Shown here: piece after piece, positions 1 through 6,140 of the stretch
Layout of the letters: each line of letters opens with the position of its first letter
How positions within the stretch are numbered: position 1 is the stretch's first letter
From: Deltaproteobacteria bacterium
GTDB lineage: Bacteria; Desulfobacterota; Dissulfuribacteria; Dissulfuribacterales; JALVPX01
Direction: 5' to 3'
Assembly (NCBI GenBank): GCA_027031565.1
Contig: JALVPX010000262.1
Coordinates: 1-8,399 of the forward strand
Length of the DNA stretch: 8,399 nucleotides
The notes under the pieces: generated by a model
Databases searched by the model: none
Told to the model about the DNA's origin: nothing
What the model saw: the letters and a program-made list of their open reading frames with translations, nothing else
Position numbers and translations under genes: made by a program

Positions 1-1
1 G

Positions 2-1978
2 ATCTTGCTTTGGAAAAGATTGATAAGGCTTGATGACCACGTGGACCTTGACGTGCATCTTGACGACTTCAGAAGGAAACCTATGAACGTGCGGAGGCTG
101 AGAGAGCTTTTCAAGGAGTTGGAGTTCACCACTTTTTTAAAGGAATTGTCGCCGGAAAAGGTGATCAATTTTGATGAATATTCACTTGTTACAGACGAAG
201 GCCCTCTTAAGGATCTAGCCGGACAGATGCGGAAAAGAGGCGAATTTGTCCTCGACACTGAAACAACGAGTGAATTCCCCATGTACGCAAAACTCGTGGG
301 CATTTCCATATGCATTGACCCGCCTAAGGCCGCCTATATCCCTGTGGCCCATGAAACCAATGAAAAACAGCTTCCCCTTGATGTAGTGCGTAAGATTTTG
401 GGGCCTGTACTGGCAGATGAATCCATCAAAAAAATCGGCCAGAACATAAAATATGACTTGCTGGTGTTGTCAAATCACGGCATGGAGCTCAACGGAATAT
501 CAGGAGACACTATGATTGCCTCCTATCTGCTCAATCCATCCAAACATCAGCACAACCTTGCAGAGATTGCATCAGAGGTATTGGGGCACAATATGATCTC
601 CTTTAAGGAGGTTACTGCCAACCAGAAAAAAGAGAAAAATTTTGCCTATGTCCCCATTGGGTTGGCAAAGGACTATTCCTGCGAAGATGTGCACGTGACC
701 GCACTTGTCAAGGAAATATTGTGGAAACGACTGAAAAATGCCCATCTGTGGAGACTTTTTAAGGAAATAGAGGTTCCTCTCATAAAAGTTCTGGCCAAAA
801 TGGAGCAGAAAGGCGTTTTGATTGACCAGGTGGGATTAAAGACCCTGGAGGACGAGTTCACCCAGCGTCTCGAAGACATAAAAAATAAAATTTTCCAATA
901 TGTTGGCCACGAGTTCAACCTCAATTCACCAAAACAACTGGCACACATATTATTTGAAAAGTTCAATCTGCCCCAGCTGAAGAAAACAAAGAAAAAAACT
1001 GGCTACTCTACAGACATCGAGGTCTTATCTTCTTTGAGCAAGATCCACGATCTTCCTGAAATGATCGTCGAGTACCGCAATCTTCAAAAGCTCAAGAGTA
1101 CCTACGTGGAGGGTCTCAAAAAGATGCTCCATCCCAAAACGGGAAGGGTGCACACCTCCTTTAATCAGACAGTAACCTCAACTGGCCGATTGTCTTCAAG
1201 CGACCCCAATTTGCAGAATATTCCGGTCCGTACAGAGGAAGGACGCAGAATCAGGGCACTCTTTATAGCTGATCCAGGCAGTTACCTGATTTCAGGCGAC
1301 TACTCGCAGATAGACCTGCGAGTGCTCGCCCACTATTCAAAGGACGAGGCCCTGATCAAGGCCTTTAATGAAGGGCTGGATATTCATGGGAAAACAGCAG
1401 CGGAGGTATTTGGTGTTCCAGCTGAGATGGTGACGCCTGAAATGAGACGCATTGCCAAGACAGTCAACTTCGGCATCATCTATGGCATGAGCCCTTACGG
1501 CTTGGCAAAAGAGCTGGGCATAGAGCGGAAAAAGGCGAGCGAATATATCGAACGCTATTTTGATCGCTATCCAGGAGTAAAGCAGTACATGGAGCACATA
1601 GTTAAAGAGGCAAGGGAAAAGGGTTACGTGACCACTTTACTTGGCAGACGCCGATACATACCAGACATCCGGAGCCGTTCACGCCGAATCAGGGAATTTG
1701 CTGAAAGAACGGCCATCAACACCCCTATTCAAGGCAGTGCAGCCGATATCATCAAGCTCGCAATGCTTGCGGTTGACAAAGAGCTTAAGAAGTCCCGGCT
1801 GCAAAGCTCCATAATCCTGCAGGTACATGATGAGCTGGTGCTGGAGGTTCCGAAATCAGAGCTCGCCCATGTAAAGGAGCTTTTAAAACATACCATGGAA
1901 AATGTAGCGGTTCTCAATGTACCTCTTACTGTAACCATAAAATGTGGACTCAATTGGGCACAAATCGAAGAGGTATAG
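2..1978 (+). CDS. polA: DNA polymerase I, 5'-truncated by window edge
   Basis: Replication and repair polymerase that fills gaps and replaces Okazaki primers in the cytoplasm. The frame is open to the left edge. The TTG at position 5 is not the real start, because the N-terminal 5' nuclease domain (roughly 270-290 residues in the family) is missing. Residues below are counted from that TTG. The 3'-5' exonuclease domain (about 60-245) keeps its metal and catalytic residues: D84 and E86 (DTET), D151 in the NxKYD motif, and Y224/D228 (YxxxD). Proofreading is therefore predicted active, unlike Taq. The polymerase domain follows: TGRLSSSDPNLQNIP (393-407), motif A DYSQIDLR from D432, motif B with R481, K485, F489 and Y493, and motif C H608-D609-E610. 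F489 predicts normal discrimination against dideoxynucleotides. Position 437 of motif A is Asp where E. coli and Taq have the steric-gate Glu. A small unknown gene follows 81 bases downstream. Identity is certain from the motifs. Confidence 0.98.
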   Translation: MLLWKRLIRLDDHVDLDVHLDDFRRKPMNVRRLRELFKELEFTTFLKELSPEKVINFDEYSLVTDEGPLKDLAGQMRKRGEFVLDTETTSEFPMYAKLVGISICIDPPKAAYIPVAHETNEKQLPLDVVRKILGPVLADESIKKIGQNIKYDLLVLSNHGMELNGISGDTMIASYLLNPSKHQHNLAEIASEVLGHNMISFKEVTANQKKEKNFAYVPIGLAKDYSCEDVHVTALVKEILWKRLKNAHLWRLFKEIEVPLIKVLAKMEQKGVLIDQVGLKTLEDEFTQRLEDIKNKIFQYVGHEFNLNSPKQLAHILFEKFNLPQLKKTKKKTGYSTDIEVLSSLSKIHDLPEMIVEYRNLQKLKSTYVEGLKKMLHPKTGRVHTSFNQTVTSTGRLSSSDPNLQNIPVRTEEGRRIRALFIADPGSYLISGDYSQIDLRVLAHYSKDEALIKAFNEGLDIHGKTAAEVFGVPAEMVTPEMRRIAKTVNFGIIYGMSPYGLAKELGIERKKASEYIERYFDRYPGVKQYMEHIVKEAREKGYVTTLLGRRRYIPDIRSRSRRIREFAERTAINTPIQGSAADIIKLAMLAVDKELKKSRLQSSIILQVHDELVLEVPKSELAHVKELLKHTMENVAVLNVPLTVTIKCGLNWAQIEEV

Positions 1979-2059
1979 TGGCTGCCACATGCAGCACAAG
2001 AATTTGTGAGCTCTTTGCATGGCATAAGTAACAACTTGGCGGTCTATATGGAGTAAATC

Positions 2060-2386
2060 ATGGCCCAAGCACTTTCCATACAAATATTGGAACCATATGG
2101 TCTTGCCGGAAACAAGAGAAAGATGTCCTTGCTTGTAACGCTGGATTGCGGCTGCCCTGCCTGTGGCGGAGGCCGCTGTGATGCAAGCCGTTTCAGAATA
2201 AGGGCCTCTATCTTCGACTCCAAAGAAAGGGTGGCTGACCTGAATTTTGATTACAGCGGAAGGCCTGGCGAGTTTACCGCCGTCCTGCCTCACCTTGCAA
2301 AGGGGGAATATGATCTCTTCATAGAGGCACTGGATCCGGAAAGCGGATTTGCCGGCAGGCTTTCCACCAAAGTAATGCTTGGGTAA
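2060..2386 (+). CDS. Small protein of unknown function with a four-cysteine cluster
   Basis: A 108-residue protein that I do not recognise. The ATG has a well-placed ribosome binding site (GGAG at 2050-2053, six bases before the start), supporting a real gene. There is no signal peptide or membrane segment, so it is probably cytoplasmic. The sequence alternates hydrophobic and polar residues in short stretches (about 5-11, 21-29, 45-53, 57-65, 71-77, 83-91 and 98-107). This suggests an all-beta, immunoglobulin-like sandwich. Between the second and third predicted strands lies C30-G-C32-P-A-C35-G-G-G-R-C40, giving the pattern CxCxxCxxxxC. Four cysteines in eleven residues, spaced by Gly and Pro, look like a site for zinc or another metal; they are the only cysteines in the protein. 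The gene follows polA by 81 bases on the same strand and may share its transcript. It ends 7 bases from the convergent nucleotidyltransferase gene. The coding call is good; the fold and metal site are inference. Confidence 0.8.
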   Translation: MAQALSIQILEPYGLAGNKRKMSLLVTLDCGCPACGGGRCDASRFRIRASIFDSKERVADLNFDYSGRPGEFTAVLPHLAKGEYDLFIEALDPESGFAGRLSTKVMLG

Positions 2387-2393
2387 CTTTGGG

Positions 2394-3269
2394 CTATTTC
2401 ACGGTTCCGTAAGGTGTCACCACCATCCTCTGCAAGAAAGCCCCATCCTCCACATTGCACCCATCCCATATGACCGTCTCCATCAATCGTACCTTCTTGC
2501 CCAGGGTTACACCTCTTCCGGCTACTGACCAACGGCCTGCCGCTGCCTCTTCCATCTGTCTGGTGTTGCCATACTTTCTTATAAGCACGAAATGGGCATC
2601 AAGGTAACCATCAAGGGTACCAATATCGGCCCACAAGTAATCCTCGTCCAGCGACCGTGCCTGGCAAGCCTTTACTTTCCCTCCCTTTACGAGGCATTTT
2701 TTGAAGATGTCGATCAAGGAATAGGGATATCGATCATGAAAAAAAGGATATATATTGGGTTGCAGCACACATATACCGCAATATGCCGCAGCACCCATGC
2801 CATGATATCCAAATTCAACGACCTCATCCTTTTCAATTCTCACATTATTGAAAGGATGACAGACGTGCATCAATAAGGAAGCCGCAGCATCCCTGTCTTC
2901 CAAAGCCTTAACCCAGAAGGCATGCAAGTCGATATCGCATACTATGTCACCATTGTAGATGAGCAGTGGGCTGGTACAGTCCAGCATCTTGACAGCCTGG
3001 GCTATGCCTCCTCCAGTACCCCGGATGGTATCCTCTGAGAAAACTACCAACTCGATGGTTGACTTAAACCCCTTGAGAAAGGCTTGGATCTTTTCAGCGT
3101 GATGATGAGTGTTTATGAAAACTTTTTCGAATCCTGCTTGTTCCAGTCTATCCAGTATACGAGCCAGAATGGGAACATTCCAGACCGGGAACAGCGGCTT
3201 AGGGATAAAAGAGGTCAGTGGCAGAAGACGCTTTCCAAAGCCTGCTGCCAGTATGAAGGCCTGTTTCAT
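2394..3269 (-). CDS. Sugar-1-phosphate nucleotidyltransferase (NDP-sugar pyrophosphorylase family)
   Basis: Predicted to transfer a nucleotide from an NTP to a sugar-1-phosphate, releasing pyrophosphate and giving an NDP-sugar for cell-wall or surface-polysaccharide synthesis. The family signature is at the N terminus: G10-F-G12-K-R14-L-L-P17-L-T19, then P23-K24-P25. Further marks are the glycine run G84-T-G86-G-G88 before the substrate site, the metal-site segment Y105-N-G-D108, and W213-A-D-I-G-T with a following helix. Residues 250-290 (GVTLGKKV, VIWDGCNVEDGAFL) resemble short left-handed beta-helix turns. At 291 residues it is longer than MurU (about 225) and shorter than GlmU. Resemblance to both MurU and mannose-1-phosphate guanylyltransferases leaves the base and sugar undecided. 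An in-frame stop at 3279-3281, four codons upstream, supports the ATG at 3267-3269, although no good Shine-Dalgarno site precedes it. No partner kinase gene lies beside it in the window. Confidence 0.92.
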   Translation of the reverse strand: MKQAFILAAGFGKRLLPLTSFIPKPLFPVWNVPILARILDRLEQAGFEKVFINTHHHAEKIQAFLKGFKSTIELVVFSEDTIRGTGGGIAQAVKMLDCTSPLLIYNGDIVCDIDLHAFWVKALEDRDAAASLLMHVCHPFNNVRIEKDEVVEFGYHGMGAAAYCGICVLQPNIYPFFHDRYPYSLIDIFKKCLVKGGKVKACQARSLDEDYLWADIGTLDGYLDAHFVLIRKYGNTRQMEEAAAGRWSVAGRGVTLGKKVRLMETVIWDGCNVEDGAFLQRMVVTPYGTVK

Positions 3270-3292
3270 TAGAGATTTTCAGCAAAGACACA

Positions 3293-3305
3293 CAGGGCCG
3301 CCCTG
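3293..3305. repeat. GC-rich near-perfect palindrome between tatA and the nucleotidyltransferase gene
   Basis: CAGGGC (3293-3298) and GCCCTG (3300-3305) are perfect inverted copies around one base. In RNA this could form a five-base-pair stem with a three-base loop, extended by G-U pairs on the minus strand. There it would lie downstream of tatA and upstream of the nucleotidyltransferase. The U-rich stretch after it is interrupted (TGTGTCTTTG), so it is at best a weak terminator. It could equally be an operator or leader hairpin for the downstream gene. Confidence 0.3.
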
Positions 3306-3371
3306 CAGCAACTTGCCCAATTGAGAACGGAGAGAGGCAAACGGGTGAGATTCTGAAAGCACTTCCTTTGT

Positions 3372-3620
3372 TCAGGATGTCTTTTCCTCTGCATGCATGG
3401 AAGAAGCATCGGACTGGGCATCCTTATCCGAAGGTACCGCCTTTTTCTCCTCGATTTCGGCTTCTTTTGAAACCTCGCTGTCCATATCCTTCAAGCCTTG
3501 TTTGAAGGCCTTTAACCCCTTACCGAGACCTGCGCCTATTTCAGGCAATTTTTTGCCTCCAAAGATGAAAAACGCGATAAAAAGTATGATCAAAAGCTCT
3601 TGAGTGCCTAATCCAAACAT
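3372..3620 (-). CDS. tatA: Twin-arginine translocase subunit TatA (copy downstream of ccsA)
   Basis: Inner-membrane protein that oligomerises to form the conduit for folded proteins carrying twin-arginine signals. The 82 residues show the standard TatA plan. A very short periplasmic N terminus with E8 leads into a single membrane helix (about 8-20, ELLIILFIAFFIF). A glycine hinge F20-G-G, the K-K-L-P-E-I-G motif and an amphipathic helix (about 24-46) follow. The tail is charged and Glu/Lys-rich and probably disordered. The start is fixed by a strong AGGAGG site just before the ATG. It sits 15 bases after the ccsA stop, as the last gene of the unit. It is 28 of 44 identical by eye to the other TatA at 5878-6060 over the N-terminal region, with a longer, more acidic tail. 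TatB or TatE function cannot be excluded from sequence alone, but the short length and motifs favour TatA. No tatC is in the window. Confidence 0.93.
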   Translation of the reverse strand: MFGLGTQELLIILFIAFFIFGGKKLPEIGAGLGKGLKAFKQGLKDMDSEVSKEAEIEEKKAVPSDKDAQSDASSMHAEEKTS

Positions 3621-3635
3621 GGCGCCTCCTTTTAC

Positions 3636-4472
3636 CTAACCAGAACCATAGCTGTGAAGTCCAGACAAGAGGAAATTCACGCCAAAATAAGTGAACATGA
3701 CGGAAACAAACCCTACTATTGATAATATAGCAATTTTTTTCCCCTTCCAGCCTCGGATGAATCTTGCGTGGAGGGCCGTTGCATAGACGAACCAGGTTAT
3801 CAGGGACCATGTTTCTTTCGGGTCCCAGCTCCAGTATGTGCCCCAGGCCTGATTGGCCCAAACAGCCCCAGTTATTATTCCAATGGTAAGCCAGAGAAAA
3901 CCAAAAATTATGGTTTGATGCATGAGATCATCCAAGACCCGATGTTCAGGCAGAACTGCCATGACCCCGGATGATCCGGCTTGCGGCCTTATCAGATACA
4001 TAATTCCCAGTCCGCAGGCCACTGCAAAAGAGGCATATCCAAGAAAACATGTTATGACGTGGGCGATCAGCCAATTGCTCTGCAAGGCAGGTATAAGTGG
4101 CTGAATCGTATCCTCCACCCTGGGGCTGAAAGATGCGTATGCCATTGCCAAAGAGGCAAAGGGGGTGGCAAAGGCCCCGATTACCCGCTGTTTGATCTTC
4201 CACTCTATTATCAAGTAAACAACAATGGTCAACCATGAAAAAAAGACCAGGGATTCATATAAATTTGAAAGGGGTGCATGGCCGTATCCAAGTTTGTATG
4301 ATTCAACCCAACGCATAATGATTCCGGCAGTCTGCAGCAAAAGCCCTGCAGCAGTAGTCAAGGTGGCCAGCAAGCCCACTTTCTGCACCCTGAATACCCA
4401 ATGTATGAGATAAAGCGCTGCCGCACCCAAATACACGAATGTGGTCCAGCTTAATAGATATGAACTGGTCAT
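3636..4472 (-). CDS. ccsA: Cytochrome c biogenesis protein CcsA/ResC (System II haem lyase subunit)
   Basis: Polytopic inner-membrane protein of 278 residues. With ResB it exports haem and ligates it to the CXXCH cysteines of periplasmic c-type cytochromes. The diagnostic tryptophan-rich haem-binding WWD segment is at 210-227 (WGTYWSWDPKETWSLITW). Conserved histidines flank it. H138, in NWLIAHV, fits the first periplasmic ligand. H273, in LLSGLHSYG, fits the second. H235, in ALHARF, fits a membrane haem ligand. About eight hydrophobic segments are visible (near 8-26, 33-52, 75-91, 98-115, 134-162, 186-205, 222-238, 247-270). The length is normal for a stand-alone CcsA, so this organism has not fused it to ResB. 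The ATG lies 9 bases past the resB stop. A GGAGGA sequence in the end of resB is somewhat far from the start, so translation may be coupled. The name CcsB is used for this subunit in some annotations. Confidence 0.95.
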   Translation of the reverse strand: MTSSYLLSWTTFVYLGAAALYLIHWVFRVQKVGLLATLTTAAGLLLQTAGIIMRWVESYKLGYGHAPLSNLYESLVFFSWLTIVVYLIIEWKIKQRVIGAFATPFASLAMAYASFSPRVEDTIQPLIPALQSNWLIAHVITCFLGYASFAVACGLGIMYLIRPQAGSSGVMAVLPEHRVLDDLMHQTIIFGFLWLTIGIITGAVWANQAWGTYWSWDPKETWSLITWFVYATALHARFIRGWKGKKIAILSIVGFVSVMFTYFGVNFLLSGLHSYGSG

Positions 4473-4481
4473 CTCTGTCTT

Positions 4482-5834
4482 CTATTCCTCCAGTGACTTT
4501 TCTATGGCCTCTGCCACTTTCTCAAAATCCTTTTCAAAATGGATCTTATTCTTGTTGGACTGACCTGCCAATACTACAGCAGCCTTGCCACCTTGCTCGC
4601 CCACCCAAAGATAGATGCGCCTGTGAGGCACCCAGAACACCACCACGAATCCGGCAATCATAAGGAAAAAACCAAGCCATACGATCCACACCCCGGGGTC
4701 CTTTTTCACTTGCAGTCCTGTCATGTATTTGTTTCTGACATCAACAAGTGAAACCCTGTACGTATTGGATCCGCTGCTAAATTCTTTGGCATTGCCCTTT
4801 AATACCCAAATAGTCCGCGCCGGACTGCTGCCATCCTCTATCCACACTCGCACAGCAGGCACGCCATGAACATCAGGCAGATATTGATAAAGACCAAGAA
4901 CAAGCCTTAAATCAGGCACTGGCACCTTTTGAAAGGCAGGCAGAGTCACTCTGGTTTCCTTGCCATCCGGACTAATCAGCCTGATCTGGGCCTCGGGCAT
5001 GGGTTGATAGCTGGCCTGATAAAAGGTTATTCCCTTATAAGTTAGGGGAGCATTTACTCGAAGAGGTGTCTTTAATATCTCCTTGCCGTTTTCTAATATG
5101 GTGACATCAGATCTGAATTCTTTGGGAGCCCCAGTGTCATAAAAAGAGACCGTGAACTTGTCGCATCTTATTGAAAAACCCAACGGCTGGGGTTGACCGC
5201 TCTTCCTGTCAAGTACGTGGTCTGCTGCCTCGCCTTCTGGGAGCATCAAATTGCCCTTAAAGCCTGTCAGGGATCCTATCACCGCGCCAACCAGCACTAT
5301 CAAAATAGAGGCGTGAAGGCCGTAAAGGCCCCAATAGCTCCACTTGCCTCTTTCTACCATGAAGATCTGGCCGCTCTCCAACTCCTTTTGGGCAGTAACC
5401 GATCCAGCCTCTTTCTGGAAAACGTCCTTTATTTTTTCCAGGATGTGTGGATTTGGCTTTCCGGCAACCTTCCACTGCTTTTTCAGTCTGAATCTCATGA
5501 GGCGGTCAAGATCCAGGGCAAGGCTGTCCCGTTTCCACAATTTGATAGTGAAAGGAATCCTCCTGATGGTGCAGGCAATTAAATTCAAGGCAAAGAGGCC
5601 CAATAATGTCAAAAACCACCAGGAGTTGTAGGTATCGTAAAGGTGGAGGGCCTTAATAACCTTGAAAAAGGCTGGGCCATAATGTTCGAGATAGCGTTGG
5701 AGGGGTTCGCCCTGAGGTATGACCGTTCCTATAATCGAGGTTACAGCCAGGGTGAGCAACAAAAAGACTGCCAGTTTGACCGAGGTGATAAAATTCCAGA
5801 CTGGATTGGATTTTGAGCTATTTTTTTTACCCAT
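4482..5834 (-). CDS. resB: Cytochrome c biogenesis protein ResB/Ccs1 (System II)
   Basis: Partner of CcsA in the System II cytochrome c synthase: it carries haem through the membrane and presents the apocytochrome. Residues are counted from the ATG at 5832-5834 (450 residues). Membrane segments lie near 18-38, 72-90, 170-190 and 382-402, with a large periplasmic domain (about 190-380) between the last two, as in the family. H174 in GLYGLHAS, inside the third helix, is a candidate haem ligand. Family segments include NAPLTYKGITFYQASY and the ending VPHRRIYLWV. The start is ambiguous. The frame stays open to a TTG at 5874-5876, two bases from the upstream tatA stop, with AAGGA five bases before it; that start would add 14 residues. 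The ATG has no clear Shine-Dalgarno site, but it matches typical ResB N termini and is followed by an A-rich stretch, so I prefer it modestly. Confidence 0.94.
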   Translation of the reverse strand: MGKKNSSKSNPVWNFITSVKLAVFLLLTLAVTSIIGTVIPQGEPLQRYLEHYGPAFFKVIKALHLYDTYNSWWFLTLLGLFALNLIACTIRRIPFTIKLWKRDSLALDLDRLMRFRLKKQWKVAGKPNPHILEKIKDVFQKEAGSVTAQKELESGQIFMVERGKWSYWGLYGLHASILIVLVGAVIGSLTGFKGNLMLPEGEAADHVLDRKSGQPQPLGFSIRCDKFTVSFYDTGAPKEFRSDVTILENGKEILKTPLRVNAPLTYKGITFYQASYQPMPEAQIRLISPDGKETRVTLPAFQKVPVPDLRLVLGLYQYLPDVHGVPAVRVWIEDGSSPARTIWVLKGNAKEFSSGSNTYRVSLVDVRNKYMTGLQVKKDPGVWIVWLGFFLMIAGFVVVFWVPHRRIYLWVGEQGGKAAVVLAGQSNKNKIHFEKDFEKVAEAIEKSLEE

Positions 5835-5877
5835 ATCAGATGTTTGAGCTTGGGAGAGAACCGGAAAGTGGCACAAA

Positions 5878-6060
5878 TCAATCCTTATTGGATTCTAATT
5901 CGCTACTGCTCTCCTGGTTTTCTTCCTCCTTTATGGATTTTTTGAAGTTCCTGATCCCTTTGCCCAATCCCTCTCCTATCTGAGGCAGCTTACCTGCCCC
6001 AAATATGATCAAAATAATAAGCAAAATTATCAGCAACTCCGGCATCCCCAACCCAAACAT
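5878..6060 (-). CDS. tatA: Twin-arginine translocase subunit TatA (copy upstream of resB)
   Basis: First gene of the minus-strand unit, 60 residues, close to the minimum for a working TatA. It has E8 at the start of one membrane helix (8-20), the F20-G-A-G hinge, K-L-P-Q-I-G-E-G-L-G-K-G, then an amphipathic Lys-rich helix to about residue 45 and a short Glu/Ser-rich tail. A GGAGGAGA ribosome binding site lies about ten bases before the ATG, and a sigma-70-type promoter lies just upstream (6097-6125). Its stop TGA ends one or two bases before the possible TTG start of resB, so translation of the two may be coupled. Shorter and less acidic in its tail than the downstream copy, it could supply a different TatA/TatE-type subunit or extra conduit capacity. 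The class call is secure; any special role is unknown. Confidence 0.93.
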   Translation of the reverse strand: MFGLGMPELLIILLIILIIFGAGKLPQIGEGLGKGIRNFKKSIKEEENQESSSELESNKD

Positions 6061-6074
6061 CCTCAGTCTCTCCT

Positions 6075-6110
6075 CCGGAATTGAAGTTTGAACCAGAATG
6101 TACTTTCCGG
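6075..6110. repeat. Inverted repeat CCGGAA-N24-TTCCGG across the -10 region and start site
   Basis: Perfect six-base arms at 6075-6080 and 6105-6110 bracket the -10 box and predicted start site of the tatA promoter. One arm is in the -35/-10 spacer and the other overlaps the ribosome binding site. Because the upstream arm is outside the predicted transcript, an RNA hairpin is unlikely. If functional, it would act as a DNA operator pair. Confidence 0.35.
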
Positions 6111-6125
6111 CTCAAGACATGTCAA
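6097..6125 (-). promoter_or_regulatory. Sigma-70-type promoter for the tatA-resB-ccsA-tatA unit
   Basis: On the minus strand a perfect TTGACA -35 box (6120-6125) is followed by exactly 17 bases and TACATT (6097-6102), which matches four of six -10 positions including the key second A and last T. Transcription would start near 6090, leaving about 30 bases of leader that hold the GGAGGA ribosome binding site of tatA at 6060. It is the best promoter in the window. It shows that the unit need not depend on the sigma-54 activator next door, whose gene ends 80 bases upstream of tatA. Confidence 0.7.
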
Positions 6126-6138
6126 TGGAGATTTGACA
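6120..6138. repeat. Inverted repeat TGTCAA-N7-TTGACA over the -35 box
   Basis: TGTCAA (6120-6125) and TTGACA (6133-6138) are perfect inverted six-base arms separated by seven bases, centre to centre 13 bases. One arm is the -35 hexamer of the tatA promoter itself, so a dimeric regulator bound here would compete with or contact RNA polymerase. It may also be chance, since the second arm simply mirrors a hexamer. Confidence 0.4.
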
Positions 6139-6140
6139 AG

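Noticed and set aside
5..7. TTG at position 5 as the true start of the polymerase gene
   Set aside because: The frame continues to the window edge and the expected N-terminal 5' nuclease domain is absent, so the gene is cut by the window rather than naturally short.
1981..2008. Small hairpins after polA (GCTGC-N5-GCAGC and CACAA-N4-TTGTG) as a terminator
   Set aside because: The arms are only five bases, the two stems overlap and exclude each other, and no T-rich tract follows. The downstream gene is close and on the same strand.
1883..2293. Minus-strand open frame of 136 codons opposite the end of polA and the small cysteine protein
   Set aside because: It overlaps two supported plus-strand genes, shows no recognisable motif, and its composition fits a shadow of the opposite strand.
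5193..5582. Plus-strand open frame of 129 codons inside resB
   Set aside because: It lies wholly opposite a confidently identified membrane-protein gene and has no domain signature of its own.
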